64,000 nucleotides of DNA from NCBI RefSeq assembly GCF_900106795.1, contig NZ_FNNS01000005.1, positions 1 through 64,000 on the forward strand, given 5' to 3'. Positions within the stretch are counted from its first letter, which is position 1. Each line of letters begins with the position of its first letter. The notes under the pieces are model-generated. The model searched no databases and was not told the origin of the DNA. It saw only the letters and a program-made list of their open reading frames with translations. This DNA comes from Aequorivita viscosa (GTDB lineage: Bacteria > Bacteroidota > Bacteroidia > Flavobacteriales > Flavobacteriaceae). Positions 35,846-44,334 of the stretch are shown piece by piece. Made by a program: the position numbers and the translations under genes.

Positions 35846-35874
35846 AAAAAAACCATCAACGTTAAATTGATGGC
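35846..35874 (-). terminator. Terminator of the lipocalin-like gene (possibly bidirectional)
   Basis: TTGATGG and CCATCAA (35854-35860 and 35868-35874) form a 7-bp stem. On the minus strand it is followed by a run of seven T (35847-35853 read in reverse). It lies between two convergent genes and could serve both. Confidence 0.8.
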
Positions 35875-35900
35875 TTTAGTTTTGTTTGGGAGTGTGTTAC

Positions 35901-36299
35901 TTATTGTCTAGCAAAAGTAGTAACATATACGTCACCGTCATCGGTGTCAGTTACCACTAAAGTACTTGCAGTAAGTGTAGTGATTTCTGCTGAATCAACT
36001 TCCGCTCCTAGGATTGAAAATTTTAGGGTGTTTCCACTTCTAGTGTAGTCAACTGTGAAAGATTCAGACGACATACAGTCTGTTCCATAATAATCAGTTG
36101 TAGTCATTGTTGTTTCAGTAAAAACTACGGTAGTTTTTAAATCGCATTCTTCTAAATCTGGTTGTCCATTCCAAGTTGCAGCAGTTAATTTCCATGTTCC
36201 AACAAGTGAAGCACTATCTCCACCATTGTCGTCTTTACTGCAGCCAATAAGAGCGACTGCCACTAATAAAATAAGACTAAGGTTTTTTACAATTTTCAT
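35901..36299 (-). CDS. Lipocalin-like lipoprotein
   Basis: 132 residues. The lipoprotein signal peptide ends in VALIGC, followed by SKDDNGGDSA. The domain starts LVGTWKLTAATWNGQ and is a small beta-barrel-like sequence with VVFTETTMTTTDYYG and NTLKFSILGAEVDSAEITTLTASTLVVTD, typical of the short lipocalin-like lipoproteins (lipocalin_4 type) abundant in Flavobacteriia. Three further Cys (ECDL, TDCMS) could give a disulphide. It is membrane-anchored; the ligand is unknown. It is convergent with the response regulator and separated from the M28 peptidase by a divergent 305-bp gap. Confidence 0.85.
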   Translation of the reverse strand: MKIVKNLSLILLVAVALIGCSKDDNGGDSASLVGTWKLTAATWNGQPDLEECDLKTTVVFTETTMTTTDYYGTDCMSSESFTVDYTRSGNTLKFSILGAEVDSAEITTLTASTLVVTDTDDGDVYVTTFARQ

Positions 36300-36604
36300 A
36301 ATAATTTGTTTTTAAATTAAACGTGCGCAAAAATAGATTTTATTTGTTAGTAAGAAAGAAAACTTTCAAAAAAAAGATTGGGCAGTTGTAATAAAGTGAT
36401 TTTATGTAATAAGCTGAAATGAATACAATTCGGAATGTAAAAGGCTTGTCGCCTATTTTTAAAGGCTCATAACTGTTCCCTTCGCTTCTTGAAAATAATG
36501 TTTTTAGCATTTGTGGAGTTATTTGAACCTTTCCTAAATTAAAATATATTGTATTTTTACCTCTTTCGCCAAGTAAAAACTACCACAAACACAAAATCTA
36601 ATTT
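36300..36604. other. Divergent promoter region, nothing distinctive
   Basis: 305 bp between the lipocalin-like lipoprotein (minus) and the M28 peptidase (plus). It must contain both promoters, but I could not assign convincing -33/-7 elements, repeats or hairpins. Confidence 0.4.
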
Positions 36605-38155
36605 ATGAAGAACTTTTTTACACTTAGTCTTTCCTTCTATTTCGTTGCAACCTTTTCACTGTTTTCTCAAGAAAAAGATAGGGTCGTTCAAGGAATCCTA
36701 GATGAAGGATATAACAATTCGCAACTCGAAATTTTAGGGCACGAATTAATGGACGATATTGGACCACGATTGGTTGGTACACCTCAAATGCAAAAAGCGC
36801 ACGATTGGGCTGTTGCAAAGTACAAGTCTTGGGGAATTCCTGCCGAAAACCAACAATATGGCGAATGGAAAGGCTGGGAGCGGGGAATTACCCATATCGA
36901 TATGATGCATCCTAGAGTGCAATCTTTAAGAGGAACACAATTGGCCTGGAACCCAGGAACTTCAAAAAAAGGTGTAACAGCTGAATGTATCGTACTTCCA
37001 GAAATAAAAGATTCTATAGCTTTCCAAAAATGGCTTCCCAACGTAAAGGGAAAATTCGTGTTGGTTGCAATGAAACAACCTACAGGACGTCCTGATTATA
37101 ATTGGGAAGAATGGGCAACACCAGAATCTTTTGAAAAGATGAAGAATGAAAGAAAAGCGCAAACAGAAGCTTGGAATGATAATATGAGACGTAGCGGATA
37201 CGACCGAAGAAGTATTATTGCTGCCTTAGAAAATGCTGGAGCAGCCGGAATTGTCGACAGCTACTGGTCTAAAGGTTTTGGAGCTAATAAAATTTTTGCC
37301 GCTCGTACCAAAAAAATTCCAACAGTAGATGTTCAGTTGGAAGATTATACAATGTTATACAGAATGGTAGAGCACGGCGATAAACCAAAAATACATATAG
37401 TAGCGGAATCTAAAGATTTGGGTGTAGCTCCCGCTTTCAATACGATTGCTGAAATTAAAGGAACTGAAAAACCTGACGAATATGTAATTCTTTCTGCTCA
37501 TTTCGATTCTTGGGATGGAGGTACAGGCGCAACCGACAACGGAACAGGAACGCTTGTAATGATGGAGGCAATGCGAATTCTTAAAAAAGTATATCCAAAC
37601 CCTAAACGTACAATCCTAGCTGGACATTGGGGAAGTGAAGAACAAGGCCTAAATGGGTCGTCTGCATTTGTTGAAGATAATCCAAAAATCGTAAAAAACC
37701 TGCAAGCTGCTTTTAACCAAGATAATGGTACGGGTAGAGCGGTAAAAATTAATGGCGCTGGCTTTTTACATTCATACGATTATATTTCGCGTTGGTTACA
37801 AGCTGTTCCAGATACAATTAGCAAACATATTGAAACCACTTTCCCAGGATGGCCAGCTAGTGGTGGGTCAGATAATGCAACGTTTGTAGCTGCGGGCGCA
37901 CCTGCTTTCAATTTGAGTTCTTTAAGCTGGAGCTACTGGAATTATACGTGGCATACCAATCTTGATACTTATGACAAGATTGTATTCGACGATGTGCAAA
38001 ACAACGCAATCCTTGCAGCAATTATGGCGTATATGGCTTCCGAAGATCCCGGAACTACTTCTCGAGAACAGATTAATTTGCCGATAAACGAACGAACAGG
38101 AGAGCAACAAAAATGGCCAACGCCAAGAACTCCAGAACGTAAGGGTGGGATGTAA
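36605..38155 (+). CDS. Secreted M28 family metallopeptidase
   Basis: 516 residues with a signal peptide (1-21, FYFVATFSLFSQ). The N-terminal part has GHELMDDIGPRLVGTPQMQKAHDWAVAKY, and a protease-associated-type insertion follows (about 110-270). The catalytic M28 domain shows ILSAHFDSWDGGTGATDNGTG (His/Asp zinc ligands and bridging Asp), GHWGSEEQGLNGSSAF (catalytic Glu and zinc Glu), FNQDNGTGR and, near the end, YTWHTNLDTYDKI (last His ligand). All expected metal ligands are present, so it should be an active zinc aminopeptidase or carboxypeptidase-like enzyme in the periplasm or outside the cell. No T9SS domain was seen. A long terminator follows. Confidence 0.92.
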   Translation: MKNFFTLSLSFYFVATFSLFSQEKDRVVQGILDEGYNNSQLEILGHELMDDIGPRLVGTPQMQKAHDWAVAKYKSWGIPAENQQYGEWKGWERGITHIDMMHPRVQSLRGTQLAWNPGTSKKGVTAECIVLPEIKDSIAFQKWLPNVKGKFVLVAMKQPTGRPDYNWEEWATPESFEKMKNERKAQTEAWNDNMRRSGYDRRSIIAALENAGAAGIVDSYWSKGFGANKIFAARTKKIPTVDVQLEDYTMLYRMVEHGDKPKIHIVAESKDLGVAPAFNTIAEIKGTEKPDEYVILSAHFDSWDGGTGATDNGTGTLVMMEAMRILKKVYPNPKRTILAGHWGSEEQGLNGSSAFVEDNPKIVKNLQAAFNQDNGTGRAVKINGAGFLHSYDYISRWLQAVPDTISKHIETTFPGWPASGGSDNATFVAAGAPAFNLSSLSWSYWNYTWHTNLDTYDKIVFDDVQNNAILAAIMAYMASEDPGTTSREQINLPINERTGEQQKWPTPRTPERKGGM

Positions 38156-38176
38156 CCATTAAATGCACCAAATAAC

Positions 38177-38224
38177 AAATCCCAAATTCCAAAAGGCTAA
38201 CCTTTGGAATTTGGGATTTTTTTT
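38177..38224 (+). terminator. Terminator of the M28 peptidase gene
   Basis: AAATCCCAAATTCCAAA (38177-38193) pairs with TTTGGAATTTGGGATTT (38203-38219), followed by five more T. A 17-bp perfect stem. Confidence 0.92.
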
Positions 38225-38364
38225 ATCGAATCTAGACTCATAAAACAGACCCAAAAGTTTTTAAAATCTTTGGGTCTAGCAATCAATTGAAATGTTTTTA
38301 TCCCAAATCGGATTATTGGGATATATTTGTTTTCGATATTTTCCCGAATTAACGGGGTTGTAAT

Positions 38365-39621
38365 TTAAATACCAAAAGCTTCCTTCACTTTATCAACATA
38401 GTTCAGCTTTTCCCACGTAAAAAGTTCTACTTCTCTTTCAATTTTACCGTTGTAAGGACTTTCGAAAGTTTTAGTAATTACCTCAGGATTTCTTCCCATA
38501 TGGCCGTAAGCAGCAGTTTCAGAATAAATAGGATTTCTCAGTTTTAATCTTTCTTCAATGGCAGCTGGGCGCATATCAAAAATCTTTGCAACTTTTTCAG
38601 CAATCTCACCATCGGTAAGATTTACGTTCTTAGAGTTGTATGTATTAACAAAAATTGAAGTAGGTTCTACAACTCCAATGGCATAACTCACTTGAACTAA
38701 AATTTCATCGGCAACTCCTGCAGCAACTAGGTTTTTAGCGATGTGTCGCGAAGCATAAGCTGCGCTTCTATCCACTTTGCTCGGGTCCTTTCCGCTAAAA
38801 GCTCCACCACCGTGAGCCCCTTTTCCACCGTAAGTGTCAACGATAATTTTTCTTCCCGTTAAACCTGAATCTCCATGTGGCCCACCAATTACAAACTTTC
38901 CGGTTGGATTAATATGATAGGTAATAGCATCATTGAATAATTTCTGAACGTGATCTGGAAATAATTTTTTAACTCGTGGAATCAGAATTTCTTTAATGTC
39001 TTTCTTAATTCTATCGAGCATTACGTTATCATCTGCGTCAAAGTCGTCGTGCTGGGTTGAAACTACAATTGCAACAATTTTCTGTGGTACATTGTCATCG
39101 CTGTATTCAATGGTAACTTGACTTTTCGAGTCGGGACGTAAATATTTAATTTCGTCGTCCTCTCTTCGAAGTGCTGCCAATTCAATCATTATTTTATGCG
39201 AAATATCTAATGCCAAAGGCATATAGTTTTCGGTTTCTTTAGTGGCATAACCAAACATCATTCCTTGGTCTCCCGCTCCTTGCTCTTCCTTGTTTGCGCG
39301 GTCAACACCTTGGTTAATGTCTTGAGATTGTTCGTGTATAAGCGAAATAACACCACACGAGTCACCACTAAATTTATAAGCCCCTTTTGTATATCCAATT
39401 TTGTTAATTACATCCCGGGCAATGGTCTGTACGTCGAGGTAGGTGTTGCTTTTTACTTCACCGGCCAAAACAACTTGTCCTGTGGTTACTAAGGTTTCGC
39501 AAGCAACTTTACTTTCTGGATCGAACGCTAAAAAATTATCTAAAAGCGCATCGCTAATTTGATCCGCAACTTTATCTGGGTGTCCTTCAGAAACACTTTC
39601 TGAGGTAAATAAATAAGCCAT
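38365..39621 (-). CDS. metK: S-adenosylmethionine synthetase
   Basis: 418 residues, normal length for bacterial MetK. It makes S-adenosylmethionine from methionine and ATP. Visible family blocks are [28 protein letters not shown] at the start, [36 protein letters not shown] (P-loop-like), [32 protein letters not shown] and [12 protein letters not shown]. It is divergent from the riboswitch-controlled metY-metX-hom operon, so the product of this gene is the ligand that controls its neighbours. I saw no SAM riboswitch on the metK side. Confidence 0.98.
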   Translation of the reverse strand: MAYLFTSESVSEGHPDKVADQISDALLDNFLAFDPESKVACETLVTTGQVVLAGEVKSNTYLDVQTIARDVINKIGYTKGAYKFSGDSCGVISLIHEQSQDINQGVDRANKEEQGAGDQGMMFGYATKETENYMPLALDISHKIMIELAALRREDDEIKYLRPDSKSQVTIEYSDDNVPQKIVAIVVSTQHDDFDADDNVMLDRIKKDIKEILIPRVKKLFPDHVQKLFNDAITYHINPTGKFVIGGPHGDSGLTGRKIIVDTYGGKGAHGGGAFSGKDPSKVDRSAAYASRHIAKNLVAAGVADEILVQVSYAIGVVEPTSIFVNTYNSKNVNLTDGEIAEKVAKIFDMRPAAIEERLKLRNPIYSETAAYGHMGRNPEVITKTFESPYNGKIEREVELFTWEKLNYVDKVKEAFGI

Positions 39622-39982
39622 AATCTGTAATTTAAAATTTTGTAAAAATAGTAAACGACGTAGGATTAAATGATTTAAGATGTACGACCAAAAATGAAAT
39701 TGAAAAGTATTTAGTCTTATAGTCTCACGTCAAGCAGTCATAAGTCATTTTTTTTCAGAAGATTTGACGGTCGCGACCAAGGGGAGTTTGCACTGCCTTT
39801 AGCATTTTTAGCCTCGCATTTAATGCGGGGTCTCATCCTCGGAAATCCCGATTCAGAAGAGGTTGCAATCAGTCAAATCTTTCCTCTAAAATTGTCCTCG
39901 GCAAAAATAGATAATTTATACGAATCATCGTTTTATTTAAAGAATTTTGACAGAACATTAGGTTATTAAATTTTTCCGATGC
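39622..39982. other. Intergenic region between metK and the met riboswitch
   Basis: About 360 bp holding the presumed metK promoter and, at its right edge, the promoter of the riboswitch transcript. A loose inverted repeat CCTCGCATTtaATGCGGGG lies near 39812-39831. Nothing else was recognised. Confidence 0.4.
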
Positions 39983-39990
39983 TATATTTG
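39983..39990 (+). promoter_or_regulatory. -7 element of the met operon promoter
   Basis: TATATTTG fits the Bacteroidota -7 consensus TAnnTTTG. Transcription would start near 39997, about 25 nt before the SAM aptamer. No clear -33 TTG lies at the usual spacing, so the assignment rests on the -7 match and position. Confidence 0.6.
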
Positions 39991-40020
39991 CACTCACAAA
40001 GTTCAAATTATTATTGAAAT

Positions 40021-40137
40021 GTTATCAAGAAAGGCCGAGGGATTAGACCCTATGACGCCTTAGCAACCCTTTCTCCGGAATGAAGGTGCTACATTCTACA
40101 ACGATCGCGACAATTATCGAGATCAACGATAGATAAC
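40021..40137 (+). promoter_or_regulatory. SAM-I (S-box) riboswitch aptamer
   Basis: P1 is GTTATC (40021-40026) with GATAAC (40132-40137). The S-box core follows the consensus: AAGAAAGGCCGAGGGA, then AGACCCTATGA, GCCTTAGCAACC and CTTTCTCC closing P2. P3 is GAATGAAGGTGCTACATTC, with the conserved GGTGCTA. P4 is GATCGCGA-loop-TCGAGATC. It lies directly upstream of metY, metX and hom, the methionine branch. High SAM should switch expression off through the terminator at 40201. Confidence 0.93.
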
Positions 40138-40200
40138 GACAAGACTATTTCTTTTTCTAGAAATTGCTTTTCATTTATTCTTTTTAACATTTTTCTATTG

Positions 40201-40235
40201 TTCCGAACTTTTTTCGGAATTGATCTTTTGTTTTA
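40201..40235 (+). terminator. Expression-platform terminator of the SAM riboswitch
   Basis: TTCCGAA (40201-40207) pairs with TTCGGAA (40213-40219), followed by T-rich sequence (TTGATCTTTTGTTTT). It is placed 63 nt after the aptamer and about 30 nt before the metY start codon, so premature termination is the likely control mechanism. The alternative antiterminator pairing was not worked out. Confidence 0.75.
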
Positions 40236-40266
40236 ATCTTTTTTATTAACTCAAAAAACTAGAAAA

Positions 40267-41562
40267 ATGAGTACACAAAACAAATTTGCGACAAACTTGT
40301 TGCACGCAGGACACGATGTAACCGCTAACGGAGGAACCCGAGCGGTGCCAATTTACCAAACTACCAGTTACGTATTTAAAAACAGCGACCACGCCGCAAA
40401 CCTATTTAATCTCTCTGAGGCTGGATACATTTATTCGCGCCTAAACAATCCAACTTGCGACGTGTTGGAAAAGCGCTTAGCAGCTTTGGAGGGCGGTATT
40501 GGGGCTGTTACAACGGCTTCTGGGGCAGCTGCCGTTTCCACTGCATTGTTAACGTTGCTTACAACTGGCGATCATATAGTTGCATCGAGCAGTCTGTATG
40601 GCGGAACTTTCAACTTGCTCAATGTTACATTGGCGCGTTTAGGAATTACAACAACCTTTGTAGATGCTTCTAATCCTGAGAATTTCGGAAACGCAGTCAA
40701 AGAAAATACGAGAGCTGTTTTTATCGAATCGGTAGGAAATCCAAAATTAGATGTTCTAGATTTAGAAGCTATTGCCGCTGAAGCAAAAGAGAATAAAATT
40801 CCGCTGATTGTAGATAATACCGTTGCCTCTCCAGCATTGCTAAGGCCTATTGAATACGGCGCAAACATTGTAATCCATTCCCTTACCAAATATATTAACG
40901 GGAACGGAACAACCCTTGGAGGCGTGATAATTGACGCAGGGAATTTTGATTGGACCAACGGGAAATTCCCAGAATTCACAGAGCCCTCTGCCGGATATCA
41001 CGGCTTGGTGTATTCCGAAGTTTTAAAAGAAGCTGCTTTTATTGCCAAAGCACGCCTTGAAGGACTTCGCGATTTTGGTGCTGCTCTAAGTCCGTTTAGC
41101 GCTTTCCAGATTTTACAAGGCTTAGAAACTTTAGAAATCAGAATTAAAAAGCACAGTGAAAATGCGTTAAATTTCGCTCAATGGCTGCAAACTAAAAATG
41201 AAGTAGCTTGGGTAAACTACCCTGGATTGGCGAATAATGAATATTACAATCTTGCACAAAAATACCTTCCCGAAGGACAAAGTGGACTAGTTACTTTCGG
41301 CGTAAAAGGCGGCTATGAAACCGCTAAAAAAGTAGTTGATAATGTGAAAATATTTTCACTCCTTGCCAATTTTGGCGATTCAAAATCATTGATAATTCAC
41401 CCAGCAAGTACAACGCATCAACAATTGAGCGTGGCCGATCAGGCTTCTACTGGAGTGAGCCAGGATTTAATCAGACTCTCTGTTGGTTTGGAGAATATTG
41501 AAGATTTAAAAACTGATTTAAAACAAGCTTTCGAAAGTGCTTTTAAAGAACAATTGGTATAA
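40267..41562 (+). CDS. metY: O-acetylhomoserine sulfhydrylase (PLP-dependent)
   Basis: 431 residues of the Cys/Met metabolism PLP-enzyme family. It converts O-acetylhomoserine plus sulfide to homocysteine (or the equivalent transfer). Visible blocks are FATNLLHAGHDVTANGGTRAVPIYQTTSYVF near the start, YSRLNNPTCDVLEKRLAALEGG, PLIVDNTVASP, the PLP lysine in IVIHSLTKYINGNGTTLGGVIIDAG, and LIIHPASTTHQQLS. It is the first gene behind the SAM-I riboswitch, followed by metX and hom, which make its substrate. Cystathionine gamma-synthase or lyase activity is less likely given the family signature and the neighbours. Confidence 0.93.
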   Translation: MSTQNKFATNLLHAGHDVTANGGTRAVPIYQTTSYVFKNSDHAANLFNLSEAGYIYSRLNNPTCDVLEKRLAALEGGIGAVTTASGAAAVSTALLTLLTTGDHIVASSSLYGGTFNLLNVTLARLGITTTFVDASNPENFGNAVKENTRAVFIESVGNPKLDVLDLEAIAAEAKENKIPLIVDNTVASPALLRPIEYGANIVIHSLTKYINGNGTTLGGVIIDAGNFDWTNGKFPEFTEPSAGYHGLVYSEVLKEAAFIAKARLEGLRDFGAALSPFSAFQILQGLETLEIRIKKHSENALNFAQWLQTKNEVAWVNYPGLANNEYYNLAQKYLPEGQSGLVTFGVKGGYETAKKVVDNVKIFSLLANFGDSKSLIIHPASTTHQQLSVADQASTGVSQDLIRLSVGLENIEDLKTDLKQAFESAFKEQLV

Positions 41563-41600
41563 TTCGTTAGCTGTCTCAATACTCAATTCAATTCTATTCA

Positions 41601-42608
41601 ATGTCAAAAGTCAAACAACTAAAAATAAAAGAATACACCTCACAAAGTGGTGCCTACCTAAAAAACCTTCCCTTAACGTATCAAGTTTTTGGAAAGGAAT
41701 TAAGGGAAGCTCCTGTTGTTTTAGTAACTCACGCCCTGTCTGGTAACAGCAATGTATGTGGTGAAAATGGGTGGTGGAAAGCTTTGATTGGTCCTAAAAA
41801 GTGTATAGATACTTCAAAATATACCATTCTATCATTCAATATTCCAGGCAATGGGTACGATGGTTTTTTAATTAAGAACTATGAAGCTGTTTCAATTTAC
41901 GATGTTGCCCAATGGTTTTTAGAGGGCTTAAATCAATTGAAAATAACATCGGTTTTTGCCGCAATAGGTGGCTCTTTAGGAGGTAGTATTCTTTGGCAAA
42001 TGGCAATCTTAAAGCCTGATTTGTTTCAGAATTTAATTCCCATTGCCACAGATTGGAAACCTACCGATTGGTTAATTGCGCAGTGTAGCGTGCAAAAGCA
42101 GATTTTAAATAATTCCGAAAACCCTGTTCACGATGCCCGAATTCACGCAATGACTTTTTACAGAAGTCCCCTGTCTTTTAAACAGAAATTTAATAGAAGT
42201 TTAAGTGAAGTCGCACCGATTTATAACGTAGAAAGTTGGCTGCTACATCACGGTGAAAGTTTAAATAAACGCTTTCACCTACAGGCCTATAAATTGATGA
42301 ATCACCTATTGATGACGACAGGTTTCAAATCTGATGATGAGTTTTTCAACTTAGCTTCAAAAGTTGAAGGAAATGTTCATTTAGTGGGAATAGACAGTGA
42401 TGGGTTTTATTTAAACGAAGAAATAAAAGAGACCTATTCACTATTAAAAAATAAAAAGAGCAATGTGCATTTTTCCGAAATTACCTCAATTCACGGACAC
42501 GATGCTTTTTTAATAGAATACGATCAATTAACGGGAATTCTGAATCCCATATTTAATTCAGACGAAATTTCGAAAATAAAAAATTATGAGCACGCAAATA
42601 GTAAGTAG
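41601..42608 (+). CDS. metX: Homoserine O-acetyltransferase-like alpha/beta hydrolase
   Basis: 335 residues with an alpha/beta-hydrolase fold. It has VLVTHALSGNSNVCG (oxyanion region), the nucleophile elbow GGSLGGSILWQMA with catalytic Ser, DWKPTDWLIAQC, HDARIHAMTFYRSP, a late Asp (VGIDSDGFY) and His (SIHGHDAFLIEYDQL). The block order is that of MetX, which acetylates homoserine for metY next door. It lies 39 bp after metY and overlaps the hom start by 23 bp, so it is in the same operon and probably translationally coupled. The acyl specificity (acetyl or succinyl) cannot be read from the sequence by eye. Confidence 0.88.
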   Translation: MSKVKQLKIKEYTSQSGAYLKNLPLTYQVFGKELREAPVVLVTHALSGNSNVCGENGWWKALIGPKKCIDTSKYTILSFNIPGNGYDGFLIKNYEAVSIYDVAQWFLEGLNQLKITSVFAAIGGSLGGSILWQMAILKPDLFQNLIPIATDWKPTDWLIAQCSVQKQILNNSENPVHDARIHAMTFYRSPLSFKQKFNRSLSEVAPIYNVESWLLHHGESLNKRFHLQAYKLMNHLLMTTGFKSDDEFFNLASKVEGNVHLVGIDSDGFYLNEEIKETYSLLKNKKSNVHFSEITSIHGHDAFLIEYDQLTGILNPIFNSDEISKIKNYEHANSK

Positions 42609-43728
42609 TCCGGTTTTAGACCGAATTGACCTAAACAATATAAAAAAGAAGAAAATAAACATCGCAATATTTGGTCACGGAAATGTTGGCCGTCATTTGG
42701 TAAATCAAATCATATCCTCGAAAGAGGAAATCTCCCGACGACGCGATGTAGATTTGAATATTTTCGCCGTTGCAAATTCAAAAACTGTTTTGATTCAACC
42801 TAATGGAATAAATAACAATTGGTTGGATGAAAAGAAGAAGTCAGGACATACGTATAGTGTAGAAGAAGTGATTCGTTTCGCAAAAAACAACAACCTTCAA
42901 AACTTGATTTTGGTTGATAATACAGCCGATGCCGACTTTGTTCAGAATTACCCAACCTTTGTAGAAAACGGTTTTCATTTGGTTTCGTCAAATAAAATTG
43001 CAAATACATTGGGTTTAAAATTCTATAAACACCTTCGTGATAAATTAACTGTAAATAGGCGTCAGTATTTATACGAAACCAATGTGGGCGCCGGACTACC
43101 GTTAATAGATACCATTAAACTTTTACATCTGTCAGGAGAAAACATCACGCGGATTCGTGGTGTTTTTTCAGGTTCGTTGAGTTATATTTTTAATACTTTT
43201 TCTGAAGAAGATCGACTGTTCAGTTCTGTTTTAAGGTCGGCAATTAACAAAGGTTATACCGAGCCAGACCCACGCGAAGACCTCTGTGGTAACGACGTTG
43301 GAAGGAAATTGCTTATCTTGGCGCGTGAATTGGATTTACACAATGAGTTTGAAGATATTTCGATTCAGAATTTAATTCCGAAAGACTTACGAAATGTTTC
43401 AAAAGAAGAGTTTTTTGAACGGTTGATAGAATTGGATGTGCCATTTCAAATTAAAAAAAAGAATCAATCAAAAGATTCTGTTTTTAGATACGTGGCAGAT
43501 TTGCACGGCGATTTGTCAAAAGAAACTGGAGGGTTATTGAATGTAAACTTAGTAAGCGTTCCTAAAAACAGCATGTTGGGAGCCTTAAAAGGGAGTGATT
43601 CAATTTTTGAAATATATACCGAAAGTTATGGCGATAATCCCATTGTAATTCAAGGAGCCGGAGCAGGCGCAGCCGTGACAGCTCGTGGTGTATTTGGAGA
43701 CATTTTGAGGATAAGCGATAAAGATTGA
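42586..43728 (+). CDS. hom: Homoserine dehydrogenase
   Basis: 380 residues. An N-terminal NAD(P)-binding Rossmann motif IAIFGHGNVGRHLVNQI is followed by LILVDNTADADFVQ, VSSNKIANTLGL and the catalytic region YETNVGAGLPLIDTIKLL...GVFSGSLSYIFNTF, with KGYTEPDPREDLCGNDVGRKLLILARELDL and the C-terminal GAGAAVTARGVFGDILRI. It reduces aspartate semialdehyde to homoserine, the substrate of MetX. There is no aspartate kinase domain, unlike ThrA. It overlaps metX by 23 bp. The leader before the Rossmann fold is about 25 residues, so a slightly later start is possible. A terminator follows. Confidence 0.93.
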   Translation: MSTQIVSSPVLDRIDLNNIKKKKINIAIFGHGNVGRHLVNQIISSKEEISRRRDVDLNIFAVANSKTVLIQPNGINNNWLDEKKKSGHTYSVEEVIRFAKNNNLQNLILVDNTADADFVQNYPTFVENGFHLVSSNKIANTLGLKFYKHLRDKLTVNRRQYLYETNVGAGLPLIDTIKLLHLSGENITRIRGVFSGSLSYIFNTFSEEDRLFSSVLRSAINKGYTEPDPREDLCGNDVGRKLLILARELDLHNEFEDISIQNLIPKDLRNVSKEEFFERLIELDVPFQIKKKNQSKDSVFRYVADLHGDLSKETGGLLNVNLVSVPKNSMLGALKGSDSIFEIYTESYGDNPIVIQGAGAGAAVTARGVFGDILRISDKD

Positions 43729-43753
43729 TAAAAACGACAATTAAAAGTCCTGC

Positions 43754-43788
43754 AAGGTGTTCCCCGCTTTTTCTGTGGAGCGCCTTTT
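43754..43788 (+). terminator. Terminator of the met operon
   Basis: AAGGTGTTCC (43754-43763) pairs with GGAGCGCCTT (43777-43786) including two G-T pairs, followed by TT. It is the likely end of the metY-metX-hom transcript. Confidence 0.65.
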
Positions 43789-43806
43789 AGGTATAAACAT
43801 ATAACT

Positions 43807-44256
43807 ATGAAAGTAACCCTAGAAAGAAGAAACGACACTTATTTATTCGAAGCAAAAGGTGATTCTGGTGTCCCAGTATATATAGATAGTAAAACCGACG
43901 AACCTACTTCGACAGGCTCAGTACAGCGTTCAAATGGCGCAAGCCCAATGGAGCTTTTATTGATGGGAGTTGGTGGCTGTAGCGCAATAGATGTTGTTTC
44001 AATATTGAAAAAGCAAAGGCAGGAAATCACTTCGTATAAAATGGAAGTGGAAGGGCAACGAAGGCAAGTCCGCGAAGCTAAACCGTTTGAATCCATACAC
44101 GTTAAACTATTTTTAGAAGGCGAAATCGACGAAGCAAAAGCAATTCGAGCAGCACAATTGAGCTTTGAAAAATATTGTTCGGTGTCTATTACAATGGAAG
44201 CTTCTGTGAAAGTAACCTTTAGTATTGTTCTGAATGGTATTGAAATATCACTTTAA
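43807..44256 (+). CDS. OsmC family peroxiredoxin-like protein with an in-frame repeat insertion
   Basis: 149 residues of the OsmC/Ohr fold. Visible are the ASPMELLLMGVGGCSAIDVVSILKKQRQEITSYKMEVEGQRR block with the first redox Cys, and FEKYCSVSITMEA with the second. Members reduce organic hydroperoxides in the cytoplasm. Between VYIDSK and ASPMELL, where relatives have a short stretch, this protein has TDEPTSTGSVQRSNG. That stretch is encoded by a dispersed hairpin repeat of the CTTCGACAGGCTCAG type at 43900-43931, inserted without breaking the frame. The loop lies ahead of the first catalytic helix, so activity may be retained. Monocistronic, after the met operon terminator. Confidence 0.88.
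   Translation: MKVTLERRNDTYLFEAKGDSGVPVYIDSKTDEPTSTGSVQRSNGASPMELLLMGVGGCSAIDVVSILKKQRQEITSYKMEVEGQRRQVREAKPFESIHVKLFLEGEIDEAKAIRAAQLSFEKYCSVSITMEASVKVTFSIVLNGIEISL
43900..43931. repeat. Dispersed CTTCGACAGGCTCAG-type repeat inside the OsmC gene
   Basis: TACT-TCGACAGGCTC-AGTA (43905-43923), with outer GAAC (43900-43903) and GTTC (43928-43931). The core matches the widely dispersed short repeat that on its other strand encodes TEPVEV in spurious frames. Here it lies fully within a real gene and keeps it in frame. Confidence 0.65.
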
Positions 44257-44309
44257 ACATCATATTGAAAACAATAAATAGCTTTAAGACTCATTCGTGA
44301 AGATTGATA

Positions 44310-44317
44310 TATCTTTG
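44310..44317 (+). promoter_or_regulatory. -7 element upstream of the PagL-like gene
   Basis: TATCTTTG matches TAnnTTTG exactly, 17 nt before the start codon. No TTG lies at the ideal spacing, so confidence is moderate. It would give a leader of about 11 nt. Confidence 0.45.
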
Positions 44318-44334
44318 CTGGCGTTTTAAAAAAT

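Noticed and set aside
39812-39831. CCTCGCATTtaATGCGGGG hairpin as a terminator
   Set aside because: No gene ends nearby on either strand and no T-tract follows; left as an unexplained weak inverted repeat.
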